A stretch of 32,288 nt of DNA from Anaerolineales bacterium UBA6128. Lineage in GTDB: Bacteria > Chloroflexota > Anaerolineae > UBA1429. The position numbers and the translations under genes were made by a program. The notes under the pieces are model-generated. The model saw only the letters and a program-made list of their open reading frames with translations. It made no database searches and was not told the DNA's origin. Shown piece after piece: positions 15,616 through 22,695 of this stretch (position 1 is its first letter; every line of letters starts with the position of its first letter). The stretch lies in assembly GCA_002423325.1 (NCBI GenBank), contig DIVQ01000009.1:1-32288 (forward strand), in the 5' to 3' direction.

Positions 15616-16635
15616 CTACAGGCACTCTCCCAGGTCGCATTTGCCGTTGTTGTTGTCGTCGACATACTTGCGGCAACTGCCGGGGTACGAGCAGGCCCGC
15701 GGACAGCGCACGCTGCAATCCTCAACAACCACCGGGGTGGGCGCAGGCGGGGCGGTGACGATTGGCTCGGCTTCCGGCTCTGGAACGGTGCTGGGGGCGT
15801 CCTCCAGCGGAGAACGGGTCGGCTCGACCGCACTCTGCGTCTTGGCGGCCGATTCAACTCTCGCTGTGCCGCCGCGCCGGCCGCGGCCCCGAGGTGCAGA
15901 AGGCTGCGCATCGGGCGTGGGCGTCGGCTCGACGGTGGCGGTCGGGGCCTCGGCCAAGACGTTGTCGCGGACATCGCTCACACTCTGCTCGCCCACCGTT
16001 TCGCTCAGTGTTAGTGCGCCCGCGGCCTCGCTCATCATCTGCGCGCCCACGAGCTTGCGCACCGCCAGCGCGCCCGCCACGCCCACCCCGCCCACCCCGC
16101 CCATCAGCACCAGAAAGGTGCGACGGTTCAGGATGCGCGGCTCAGCCAGGACTGGGACAGGCGCCAACGCGGGCTGGCCAGTGGCGCTGAGGCCTGGCAG
16201 GATGTGCTTGCGGGCCACATTGACGATCCAGCGCCAGTGCATCGCGATCTTGAGGGTGACCAAGGCTGCGGTTGCGATAGAAACCCACACGTGGGCCTGG
16301 CGCCAGCGGAAATAGTTGGGCAACGGCAGTTCCAGCCAGGTAGACATGACCAGGCCGGTCAGGATGATGAGCGCCATGCTCAGCAGCACGCCGGCGTCGA
16401 CGACATAGTTCCAGCGCGCCTTGCCGCACCCACATTTGAACAGGCGCCTGGAGACCGCTTTGACCCAGGCCCAGTGCACGACCAGGTGGTAGGCGGCCAA
16501 CAGGCCGACGAACACGCCCAGCAATTGGTGCAGGGCCAGGCCGGTGACGTCCAGGAAAAAGGTCAGGACAAAGCCGAGGAACAACACGGCATCGATGATC
16601 CAATTGGTCTTGGGTTTGTTGGCTTTTGCTTTCAC
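15616..16635 (-). CDS. DUF4405-type (cytochrome b-like) membrane protein with Cys-rich EF-hand-like tail
   Basis: This 339-residue protein has an N-terminal half with two similar pairs of membrane helices (TNWIIDAVLFLGFVLTFFLD... HHL-rich; and WNYVVDAGVLLSMALIILTG... HVWV). Each pair holds histidines positioned like haem ligands, as in DUF4405/cytochrome b561-type domains. A Cys pair (CGC) sits between them. A fifth hydrophobic stretch (TFLVLMGGVGGVGVAGALAV), a long Pro/Thr/Glu-rich linker and a six-cysteine tail follow (C307, C311, C315, C321, C333, C338). Residues 326-337 fit an EF-hand loop (D-x-N-x-N-G-x-x-D-x-x-E). A redox or electron-transfer role with an extracytoplasmic metal-binding tail is inferred. 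The GTG at 16635 has GAGAGGTG just upstream. Confidence 0.7.
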   Translation of the reverse strand: MKAKANKPKTNWIIDAVLFLGFVLTFFLDVTGLALHQLLGVFVGLLAAYHLVVHWAWVKAVSRRLFKCGCGKARWNYVVDAGVLLSMALIILTGLVMSTWLELPLPNYFRWRQAHVWVSIATAALVTLKIAMHWRWIVNVARKHILPGLSATGQPALAPVPVLAEPRILNRRTFLVLMGGVGGVGVAGALAVRKLVGAQMMSEAAGALTLSETVGEQSVSDVRDNVLAEAPTATVEPTPTPDAQPSAPRGRGRRGGTARVESAAKTQSAVEPTRSPLEDAPSTVPEPEAEPIVTAPPAPTPVVVEDCSVRCPRACSYPGSCRKYVDDNNNGKCDLGECL

Positions 16636-16711
16636 TCAGACACCTCTCTGCTATGGCAGGCGACTCACAGGGGTCAGTCTAGCAGAGCGGTGTGTAGCGG
16701 ATGTTGGGCGA

Positions 16712-16733
16712 ATGTGGGGATGATGTGGGGATG
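16712..16733. repeat. Tandem duplication of an 11-base unit
   Basis: ATGTGGGGATG occurs twice head to tail in the gap between the CruD-like stop and the DUF4405 gene. Its role is unknown; it could be an activator site or simply slippage. Confidence 0.5.
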
Positions 16734-16776
16734 CGGTCGCATACGCGCTCGATGATACGCGCCGCCTTGGATGCGC

Positions 16777-17274
16777 TCAGTGCGTCGCGGCGGATGGTGT
16801 CGCTTCGTTCTGGATGCGCAACACGCGCGGCCGGTTGTAGCGCTGTACGATGATACAGGGCAGGTTGGCCGCCAACGCATAGACGATGATGATCGCGCCC
16901 GCCACCGGAACGTTCCAGAGAAAGAACAGCGGAGCAAGCGCAATCTGCAACCAATGGGCGAGTTCGGCGCGACAGGTCTCCGCCATCCAGCGCCGCACAT
17001 AGGCCGGTTCCGTGGACTCAAAGCGCCGCATCGAAAAGCCGCCCAAGGCGGGACCGCCCGAGGGCAAGGCCGACTTCCAGCGGCGCACGCGGAACAGCAC
17101 ATTCCACAGCTCGCCCTCGCGCTCCCAACGTCGGGTGGCGTACAGCCAGCCTTGCGGGTCAAAGGCGTCTGCTGGCAGCCGCAGGGTCAGGAACGAGATC
17201 GCCGGAGAAAGGATGAGCCAGGCCAAAGCATCCAGCAGGATGGTCCACAGCGTGGGCAGATTCAGCACCCTCAC
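16777..17274 (-). CDS. CruD/CrtO-like carotenoid-glycoside acyltransferase
   Basis: This 165-residue protein has about four membrane stretches. It resembles the staphylococcal CrtO and chlorobial CruD acyltransferases that esterify the sugar of carotenoid glycosides. Supporting segments are GELWNVLFRVRRWKSALPSG, TCRAELAHWLQIALAPLFFL and NLPCIIVQRYNRPRVLRI; the last is the family signature ending (CIIVQRYNRPR). The GTG start at 17274 overlaps the stop of the upstream glycosyltransferase by four bases (GTGA), so the two are translationally coupled. Upstream in-frame ATGs would lie inside that gene. The lipid product would be a glycosyl fatty-ester carotenoid or a similar polar terpenoid lipid. 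Confidence 0.82.
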   Translation of the reverse strand: MRVLNLPTLWTILLDALAWLILSPAISFLTLRLPADAFDPQGWLYATRRWEREGELWNVLFRVRRWKSALPSGGPALGGFSMRRFESTEPAYVRRWMAETCRAELAHWLQIALAPLFFLWNVPVAGAIIIVYALAANLPCIIVQRYNRPRVLRIQNEATPSAATH

Positions 17275-18389
17275 GCGCCGGCCCTCCCGTTGCGGGTGGC
17301 GATGGTGCGGCCCTTCCAGGTCACCCGCCCCAGCAGGCGCGTCATGACCAGCGAGCGCAGCATCACCAGGCCAAAGAAGGTCAGTGGAATGGGGTAGAGT
17401 GGGGCCACCCAGAACTGGAACCGGCCGAGGCGACGCAACATCCATGCGACCTGCACGACATAGGCGCAGTAGAGCCCGACGCGGAAGAGCGTCTCAGGTG
17501 CGAGAGGGGCGCTGATCAGGCCGCGGATGAGGTTGGCGGCGCTGCTGAAGCAGCCGGTGATCCAGGCGCTCAGCAGCAGCGCCATCCAGATGGGGATCGC
17601 GAGCGCGCCGTAGGCAAAACCCTTCGTGTGTCCCTGTAGCAGGTCGCCCAACCCGCCCGGGTACATGCGAAAACAGACCGCGCCGCGCCCCAAATAGTTG
17701 GACACCGGCAACCCGGCCCGCGCGAAGCGCTGACCCAGGGGGATATCTTCGATGGTCTCATTGCACACGGCCGCGTGCCCGCCGACTGCAAAATAATCGG
17801 CGCGCGCGCACAGCATGCAGGGTCCGTAGGCGCCTCCGGGCGAGGAGCGCTCGCCGAAGGGGGTGAACGAGTTCAGGGCTGTGGCCGCGATGATGTTGAA
17901 AAAGGCCGAGAGTTGCTCGTAGGGCTTGCGGGTGACGTGGTAGGGCTGCACCGAGAGCAGCCCGCCCCGGCGCTGCTGCGTCTGTGCCAGGGACTGCAGG
18001 CCGTCGTCGGCGAGCCAGGTGTCGGCGTCCAGAAAGACGAGCAGGTCACCGCGGCTGCGCTGGGCGCCCTGCCAGCAGGCCCAGGTCTTGCCGTTCCAAC
18101 CCGCCGGGCGCTGGCCCGATGCGTATACCATGGCGCCCAGGCGCTGCGCGACCGCGACAGTGTCATCGGTGCAGCCGTCGTCCAGCACTAGGACCTCGGT
18201 TGGGGGCAGCGTCTGGCGCTGCAGCGATTCGAGCAGCGGGCTAATCCGGCCGGCCTCGTTGAACGCGGGGATGATGACCGAGAGACGGCCCGGCGGAGGC
18301 GCGCAGGCCCGATCGGATGTGAGGCGCGGGGCGCGCCACAACAGCAGCCATCCGATGGCGAGAAAGAGCACTGGCAGGATGATGGGCAT
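17271..18389 (-). CDS. CruC/CrtQ-like family 2 glycosyltransferase
   Basis: This 372-residue protein has an N-terminal membrane anchor (residues 3-20) and a GT-A catalytic domain. The domain is marked by VIIPAFNEAGRI, DDGCTDDT (70-77), GWNGKTWACWQGA, LVFLDADTWL (DxD at 121-123) and NETIEDIPLGQRFARAG. Several C-terminal membrane helices follow. This layout matches CrtQ (4,4'-diaponeurosporenoate glycosyltransferase) and CruC, and the acyltransferase partner follows directly with a four-base overlap. It probably transfers a sugar from a nucleotide sugar to a hydroxylated or carboxylated carotenoid at the inner membrane. The ATG at 18389 has GGAGG seven bases upstream. No other carotenoid genes are in the window. 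Confidence 0.82.
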   Translation of the reverse strand: MPIILPVLFLAIGWLLLWRAPRLTSDRACAPPPGRLSVIIPAFNEAGRISPLLESLQRQTLPPTEVLVLDDGCTDDTVAVAQRLGAMVYASGQRPAGWNGKTWACWQGAQRSRGDLLVFLDADTWLADDGLQSLAQTQQRRGGLLSVQPYHVTRKPYEQLSAFFNIIAATALNSFTPFGERSSPGGAYGPCMLCARADYFAVGGHAAVCNETIEDIPLGQRFARAGLPVSNYLGRGAVCFRMYPGGLGDLLQGHTKGFAYGALAIPIWMALLLSAWITGCFSSAANLIRGLISAPLAPETLFRVGLYCAYVVQVAWMLRRLGRFQFWVAPLYPIPLTFFGLVMLRSLVMTRLLGRVTWKGRTIATRNGRAGA

Positions 18390-18427
18390 GCGCGCGCCTC
18401 CGGCACGCAAGTTGTGAGAGCAGGGCG

Positions 18428-18470
18428 TGGTTGAGCGCTGTCAAGGTGTGTCGGGTCGTGTGTCAACCAC
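18428..18470. promoter_or_regulatory. Inverted repeat upstream of the glycosyltransferase gene
   Basis: GTGGTTGA (18428-18435) and TCAACCAC (18463-18470) are inverted, and TTGAGCGCTGTCAA (18431-18444) is itself a partial palindrome. On the minus strand two TTGACA hexamers fall here, so promoter and operator elements may overlap. No good -10 was found, so this stays tentative. Confidence 0.35.
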
Positions 18471-18516
18471 TCGCCCTGTATCGCTGTTTGTGCGCGACGT
18501 GCGTGTGGCGTGCGCC

Positions 18517-18717
18517 TCAGGCCGGCGTTCCCATGATGGTGTAGGTGGCGCCACAGCTCAGACAGCGCAGGCGCTCGGGGCTCAGCCACATCAGGTAGCG
18601 CTTGCGGCGCTCGCCGCACTGCGGACAGGCGTACCTGGGCGCGACCTGTGGCTCGTCATTATGCGGCCTCGGCCTGGCATTCTGCTGTCCGTCACGATGG
18701 GGCATCTTGCTGGCCAT
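18517..18717 (-). CDS. Small zinc-ribbon protein
   Basis: This 66-residue protein has two CxxC knuckles (CPQC and CLSC) about 18 residues apart, with basic residues between (ERRKRYLMWLSPERLR). This is the pattern of a zinc ribbon that might bind nucleic acid or a protein partner. The first ~25 residues are polar and low in complexity. The ATG at 18717 has a perfect AAGGAGG six bases upstream, and an extended -10 promoter lies at 18759-18767, so I consider it expressed. It precedes the CruC/CruD-like pair on the same strand, about 130 bases upstream, and may be co-transcribed with it. No specific function is recognised. Confidence 0.75.
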   Translation of the reverse strand: MASKMPHRDGQQNARPRPHNDEPQVAPRYACPQCGERRKRYLMWLSPERLRCLSCGATYTIMGTPA

Positions 18718-18758
18718 CTCTGCCTCCTTGCAGGTCTACTTCCCCCCATCTCTACCCT

Positions 18759-18767
18759 ATTGTAGCA
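18759..18767 (-). promoter_or_regulatory. Extended -10 promoter of the zinc-ribbon gene
   Basis: On the minus strand TGC is followed by TACAAT (18759-18764), 42 bases before the ATG. The -35 region is poor, as expected for an extended -10 promoter. Confidence 0.5.
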
Positions 18768-18802
18768 CAGGCGCGGCGCCGTGGGTAGTCCCCGGCGAAG
18801 GC

Positions 18803-18830
18803 TTGACGCAAGCCCGTTTCGCGCTATGCT
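18803..18830 (+). promoter_or_regulatory. Promoter of the KDG kinase gene
   Basis: TTGACG (18803-18808) and TATGCT (18825-18830) are separated by 16 bases, giving a leader of about 80 bases before the ATG at 18916. The -35 lies in a small palindrome (GCTTG ACG CAAGC). Confidence 0.6.
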
Positions 18831-18915
18831 GTGTGTGTGTGGCCGCGCTGGGCCTGCCGGTGCGCGTGGCTGCGCGTTCGATCCCACAATCAGTTCCTCT
18901 GACGGAGGTATGTCG

Positions 18916-19953
18916 ATGCCGACCAAAGTAGTGACGTTCGGTGAGATCATGCTGCGCCTCTCACCGCCCGGCTTCCTGCGCTTCTCTCAGGCCAAGTCCT
19001 TTGACGCTGAGTACGGCGGTGGCGAGGCCAACGTGGCCGTATCGTTGGCGGGTCTGGGCATCCCGGTCGACTATGTCACGCGCCTGCCCAAGAACGACAT
19101 CGGCGACGCCTGCATGCGCTTTCTGCGCGGCCAGGGCGTGGGCGTGGACAGAATCGTCTGGGGCGGCGAGCGCCTGGGCATCTATTTCCTCGAGATGGGC
19201 GCCATGCAGCGCGGCAGCAAGGTGATCTATGACCGCGCCAACTCGTCCATCGCCACCATCAAGCCCGGCATGGTCGACTGGAAAAAGGTCTTTGAGGGCG
19301 CCGGCTGGTTCCACTGGACCGGCATCACCCCCGCCATCTCGCAGGGGGCCGCCGAGGCCTGCCTGGAGGCCGCCAAGGTGGCCAGCGAGATGGGTCTGGT
19401 CGTCTCGTGCGACCTGAACTATCGCGCCAAGCTCTGGAAGTGGGGCAAGACCCCCGGCGAGGTGATGGGCGAGCTGGTCAAGTACTGCCAGGTGGCCATC
19501 GGCAACGAGGAAGACGCCGCCAAGGTCTTTGACATCCACGCCCCCGAGACCGACGTCACCTCCGGCGTTGTGGAGGCTGACAAGTACCGCGTGGTGTGCG
19601 AAAAGCTCGTGGAACGCTTCCCCAACCTCAAGACGGTCGCCATCACGCTGCGCGGCTCGCTCTCGGCCAGTCACAACACCTGGTCGGGCCTGCTGTGGGA
19701 CGCCGGCAAGGTGTTCGTGGCGCCCACGTTCGATGTCACCCACATCGTCGACCGCGTGGGCGGCGGCGACTCGTTCATGGCCGGTCTCATCTATGGCCTG
19801 CAGACCTACGGCGACGACAAGCAGTCGGCACTCAACTTTGCCGTGGCGGCCTCGTGCCTCAAGCACAGCATCTTTGGCGACGTCAACCTGGTCAGCGTAG
19901 ACGAAGTCACCAAGCTCATGGGCGGCGACGCCTCGGGCCGCGTGGCGCGGTAG
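18916..19953 (+). CDS. kdgK: 2-keto-3-deoxygluconate kinase (PfkB family)
   Basis: This 345-residue ribokinase-family enzyme is likely to phosphorylate 2-keto-3-deoxygluconate to KDPG. The N-terminus TKVVTFGEIMLRLSPPG and the first PfkB signature region YGGGEANVAVSLAGLG match KdgK. The second signature RVGGGDSFMAGLIYGL carries the catalytic base D285. It is slightly longer than many KdgK proteins because of insertions near residues 200-240. Of two ATGs, the one at 18916 is chosen: GGAGGT (18904-18909) lies six bases before it but directly abuts the ATG at 18910. The next gene encodes a KDPG aldolase, which supports the substrate. Other PfkB sugars cannot be excluded. Confidence 0.88.
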   Translation: MPTKVVTFGEIMLRLSPPGFLRFSQAKSFDAEYGGGEANVAVSLAGLGIPVDYVTRLPKNDIGDACMRFLRGQGVGVDRIVWGGERLGIYFLEMGAMQRGSKVIYDRANSSIATIKPGMVDWKKVFEGAGWFHWTGITPAISQGAAEACLEAAKVASEMGLVVSCDLNYRAKLWKWGKTPGEVMGELVKYCQVAIGNEEDAAKVFDIHAPETDVTSGVVEADKYRVVCEKLVERFPNLKTVAITLRGSLSASHNTWSGLLWDAGKVFVAPTFDVTHIVDRVGGGDSFMAGLIYGLQTYGDDKQSALNFAVAASCLKHSIFGDVNLVSVDEVTKLMGGDASGRVAR

Positions 19954-19966
19954 CCGGGCGAGTACG

Positions 19967-20060
19967 GAACACGAATCACACGAAAATGGCGAAAAACACG
20001 AAATAAAACAATGATGGCCCCGGACCTGACTCTAGTTCGTGTGTTTCGTGTTTTTCGTGG
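19967..20060. repeat. CACGAA-unit inverted repeat
   Basis: The gap between the KDG kinase and aldolase genes (19954-20112) holds a left arm rich in CACGAA units (19967-20002, with GAAAAACACGAA) and a right arm of TTCGTG units (20036-20060, with TTCGTGTTTTTCGTGG). They can pair over about 20 bases with a ~35-base loop. The AT-rich arms stand out from the GC-rich surroundings. It looks like an inserted dispersed element in the operon. Confidence 0.75.
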
Positions 20061-20112
20061 TCCCATCGGTCTGGTATCACGACGAGTGCATTGATACATC
20101 TGAGGAGGCATA

Positions 20113-21132
20113 ATGGCACGCTTTACGCGCATGCAGGTATGGTCCAAGATGGAAGAGATTGGCCTCGTGCCGCTCTACTACGAGCCGAACGTAGAGACGG
20201 CCAAAGAGATCGCGCTGGCCATCTCGGCGGGCGGCGGCAAGGTGATCGAGTTCACCAACCGCGGCGATCGCGCCTTTGAGGTCTTTCGCGAGCTGATCAC
20301 CACGCTGGACAAGGCCGACCCCTCGGTCGTGCTGGGCGTGGGCTCGGTGCTGGACCCCGTCACCGCAGGCCTGTACATCAACCTGGGGGCCAACTTTGTG
20401 GTCGGCTCGGTGATGAACGCCGAAGTCGCGAAGTTGTGCAACCGCCGCAAGATCCCCTACTTTCCCGGCTGCGCCACACCCTCCGAGGTTTCGTTCGCCG
20501 AGGAGCTGGGCGTGGAGGTCTGCAAGGCCTTCCCCGGCAGCGAGTTGGGAGGGCCGAGTTTCATCAAGGCCATCAAGGGGCCCTGCCCGTGGACCAAGAT
20601 CATGCCCACCGGCGGCGTCAAGGCTTCCTATGACAACCTCAAAGCCTGGTTCGACGCCGGCGTCACCTGCGTGGGCATGGGGTCCGACCTGGTGCGCAAA
20701 GATCTGGTGGCCGCCAAGGATTGGGCCGGCATTACCGCGCTGACGGCGCAGTGCCTGGCGTGGATCCGCAAGGCGCGCGGGCAGGCGCTCTACCTGGGCG
20801 TCGAGCACCCCGGCATCTATCCCAGCGCAACGGCCACCGGCACCGACATCGCCGTCTGGTACGAAAAGACCTTTGACCTGAAGGTGAAGGAGGGCAACTC
20901 GTCCTTCTTTGCCTCCGGCACCGGTCCGGGCCGCCTGGAGATCATGAAGGGCGAGCCGCGCGCCAACTGCCACCTGGCCATCCTGGTGTCGGACTTTGAG
21001 GCGGCCGTGGCCGACCTGCAGGCCAAGGGCGTGGAACTGCTGGAGCCGAGCATCAAGCCCACCGTCAAGGCGGTCTACCTGAAAGAGCCGGATCCGGCGG
21101 GCAACACGATACACTTGCTCTGGCTGGGGTGA
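20113..21132 (+). CDS. eda: KDPG aldolase fused to a VOC (glyoxalase-like) domain
   Basis: This 339-residue protein contains two enzymes' folds. Residues 1-222 are a 2-keto-3-deoxy-6-phosphogluconate/4-hydroxy-2-oxoglutarate aldolase: E46 in GGKVIEFTNRG, PYFPGCATPSE (116-125), the Schiff-base lysine K138 in VEVCKAFPGS, and the phosphate loop IMPTGGV. It would cleave KDPG to pyruvate and glyceraldehyde-3-phosphate. Residues 226-339 form a VOC domain (TDIAVWYEKTFDLKVKEG, RLEIMKGE, CHLAILVSDFEAAVADL, DPAGNTIHLLWL) with candidate metal ligands H232, E276, H287 and H334. Ordinary Eda is only about 210 residues. GAGGAGG precedes the ATG at 20113. The VOC half may act on an aldolase by-product such as methylglyoxal, or on the incoming sugar acid; that is inference. 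Confidence 0.85.
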   Translation: MARFTRMQVWSKMEEIGLVPLYYEPNVETAKEIALAISAGGGKVIEFTNRGDRAFEVFRELITTLDKADPSVVLGVGSVLDPVTAGLYINLGANFVVGSVMNAEVAKLCNRRKIPYFPGCATPSEVSFAEELGVEVCKAFPGSELGGPSFIKAIKGPCPWTKIMPTGGVKASYDNLKAWFDAGVTCVGMGSDLVRKDLVAAKDWAGITALTAQCLAWIRKARGQALYLGVEHPGIYPSATATGTDIAVWYEKTFDLKVKEGNSSFFASGTGPGRLEIMKGEPRANCHLAILVSDFEAAVADLQAKGVELLEPSIKPTVKAVYLKEPDPAGNTIHLLWLG

Positions 21133-21154
21133 GGTAAGGTTCTCGGGACAAGGG

Positions 21155-21182
21155 GTAGGGGCGGCTCGCGAGCCGCCCCTAC
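21155..21182. repeat. Palindromic repeat B, perfect 28-base copy
   Basis: This is a perfect palindrome of 28 bases: GTAGGGGCGGCTCG in both directions around the centre. It lies 22 bases after the aldolase-VOC stop and just before the lipoprotein promoter, so it may stop transcription, but there is no T-run. Imperfect or half copies are at 15582-15611 and 22562-22581. Confidence 0.85.
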
Positions 21183-21211
21183 TGCCTCTGCGCGGCCTGA
21201 AGCCCGGTTCC

Positions 21212-21240
21212 TTGTGGGCCTCCCCCAACTGTGCTACAAT
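21212..21240 (+). promoter_or_regulatory. Promoter of the lipoprotein gene
   Basis: TTGTGG (21212-21217) and TACAAT (21235-21240) are exactly 17 bases apart, with TGC before the -10 (extended -10). The leader is about 25 bases. Confidence 0.7.
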
Positions 21241-21271
21241 GTATCTATTCTATGACAAGGAGGAACAAGCC

Positions 21272-22369
21272 ATGATACCGAAGAGTCGGCTGGTATTGTT
21301 GGCTCTCACGTTGATCGTGTCGCTGGCCGCGTGTGGCGGGCCCCAGGCATCGCCCACGCCGGCGGCCGGCGGCTCGGCTACGGCCGTTGCCAAAGCCACT
21401 GCTACCACCGCCGCGGCCGAGGCTGAGGCGACGAGCGTCCCGGTTGCGCCCACACAGCCCGAGGAGGGCGACCTCAACCTGGATAGCGTCAGCAGCGGCA
21501 TGGAGCAACTCGCCAGCTACAAGAGCTCGTTGCACATGAGCTTTGACGGCACCAATGAGGACGGGCAAGCGGTGGTCAAGTCGTTGACCATGGAGGAGCG
21601 GTTCATTGCGAACCCGCCCACGCAGCAGGTGACCTGGATCAGTGCCGAGGCGGTGGGCGATGAAACGCCCCAACCGACCAGTTGGAGCATGATCAGCATC
21701 GGCGACGTGCGCTACATGATCACGGTCGACAACGCAGGCGCCGAGACTTGCATCATGCTGACGTCGGACGAGTCCGAGCCACCCACCTCGGCGCTGTCGG
21801 TCGACACGTGGGGCAGCATCCGCGAAGCGCGCTACCTGGGCACGGATACGGTCAACGGCGTGCGCGCCAAGCACTATGTCTGGAAGGAAGGCGCGCTCAG
21901 CACCTGGGGCTTTACCGAGGGCAAGGCCGAAACCTGGGTGGCCGTCGACGATGGCTATGTCGTCAAGCAGGTCGTCAAAGGCACCGGTAAGGGCCTGTTC
22001 ATGGCCGAAGAAGGCGAGACGGGCACCACGCTCTGGGAATGGAACGTCACCGACGCGAACCAGCCCTTTGAGATCGTGGCGCCCGCAGGCTGCGAGAGCG
22101 CCGCGAGTGACATCCCTGTGATGGCGGACGCCACGGACAAGACCACCATGGGCGACATGATCGTCTACACGTCGCCGAGCTCCCTGGCAGACGTGGCGGC
22201 GTTCTACAAGGCTGCGATGCCCGAGGCGGGTTGGGAGGCAAGCGGCGATCCCATGGAGATGGACACCTTTTCACAACTGGAGTTCACCAAGGACGGCAAA
22301 AAGGCCTCGCTGATGCTGAGCCGGGATGAAGACAGCCAGGCCACGAGCGTCCTTGTTAGCATCGAATAG
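21272..22369 (+). CDS. Secreted lipoprotein of unknown function
   Basis: This 365-residue protein begins with a lipoprotein signal peptide: basic start, hydrophobic LVLLALTLIVSL and lipobox LAAC with C21 as the lipidated residue. An Ala/Thr/Pro linker follows (to about residue 70). The middle part (KSSLHMSFDGTNEDG... KSLTMEERFI... GVRAKHYVWKEG... ETWVAVDDGYVVKQVVKGTG) resembles the LolA/LppX/LprG-like beta-sheet lipid-binding fold. The last ~80 residues (MIVYTSPSSLADVAAFYKAAMPEAGWE) resemble small domains often appended to such lipoproteins. It probably sits on the outer face of the membrane. It has its own promoter; AAGGAGG lies eight bases before the ATG at 21272. It interrupts the sugar genes, so a shared role is not assured. 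Confidence 0.8.
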   Translation: MIPKSRLVLLALTLIVSLAACGGPQASPTPAAGGSATAVAKATATTAAAEAEATSVPVAPTQPEEGDLNLDSVSSGMEQLASYKSSLHMSFDGTNEDGQAVVKSLTMEERFIANPPTQQVTWISAEAVGDETPQPTSWSMISIGDVRYMITVDNAGAETCIMLTSDESEPPTSALSVDTWGSIREARYLGTDTVNGVRAKHYVWKEGALSTWGFTEGKAETWVAVDDGYVVKQVVKGTGKGLFMAEEGETGTTLWEWNVTDANQPFEIVAPAGCESAASDIPVMADATDKTTMGDMIVYTSPSSLADVAAFYKAAMPEAGWEASGDPMEMDTFSQLEFTKDGKKASLMLSRDEDSQATSVLVSIE

Positions 22370-22394
22370 CCAGAGGCACGCGCTCCACCACACT

Positions 22395-22426
22395 AGGGCC
22401 TCGCGGCCGCCAAGCCGCGAGGCCCT
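22395..22426. terminator. Strong hairpin after the lipoprotein gene
   Basis: AGGGCCTCGCGG (22395-22406) and CCGCGAGGCCCT (22415-22426) form a perfect 12-base stem with an 8-base loop, 25 bases past the stop. Only CATCGTATCAT follows rather than a T-run, so termination is plausible but not proven. Confidence 0.6.
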
Positions 22427-22517
22427 CATCGTATCATCAGGCGCGCTCGCGCAGCGACGCGGAGCCGCAGAGGGGACCCCCTTCGGCGTGCTCCGCGCCA
22501 TCTGTTGTGGCCACACG

Positions 22518-22554
22518 CGAGAAACCGAGTTTCCTTTAGAAACTCGGTTTCTCG
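22518..22554. repeat. Palindromic repeat A, copy 2
   Basis: CGAGAAACCGAGTTTC (22518-22533) and GAAACTCGGTTTCTCG (22539-22554) are perfect 16-base arms with a 5-base loop. The core ACCGAGTTTC/GAAACTCGGT is shared with 15528-15560. The gene-free gap 22370-22695 otherwise holds the terminator-like hairpin, half of repeat B and a weak promoter. Confidence 0.85.
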
Positions 22555-22561
22555 TTGCCAT

Positions 22562-22581
22562 GTAGGGGCGGCTCGCGAGCC
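22562..22581. repeat. Palindromic repeat B, half copy
   Basis: GTAGGGGCGGCTCGCGAGCC matches the first 20 bases of the perfect copy at 21155, then diverges. It lies 7 bases after repeat A, repeating the A-then-B order seen at 15528-15611. Confidence 0.75.
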
Positions 22582-22620
22582 TGGCGCACGCAGGTTGGTG
22601 GGGCTGGACCGAAAGAGGAT

Positions 22621-22649
22621 TTGCCATATCGTGCAAACGCGCGCACAAT
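22621..22649 (+). promoter_or_regulatory. Weak candidate promoter of the sulfatase-superfamily gene
   Basis: TTGCCA (22621-22626) and CACAAT (22644-22649) are 17 bases apart. The -10 lacks its first consensus T, so the call is tentative. Confidence 0.3.
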
Positions 22650-22695
22650 AGACTCGCTGTTCGTGCAAAAGGACTATTACCGAAAGGAGACGGCG

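Noticed and set aside
19967..20060. CRISPR-like repeats (CACGAA units)
   Set aside because: Units are short, irregular and inverted rather than direct repeats with spacers, and no cas genes are present.
20077..21228. 383-residue open frame on the minus strand
   Set aside because: It is antisense to the aldolase-VOC gene and would run across the 28-base palindrome; no motif supports it.
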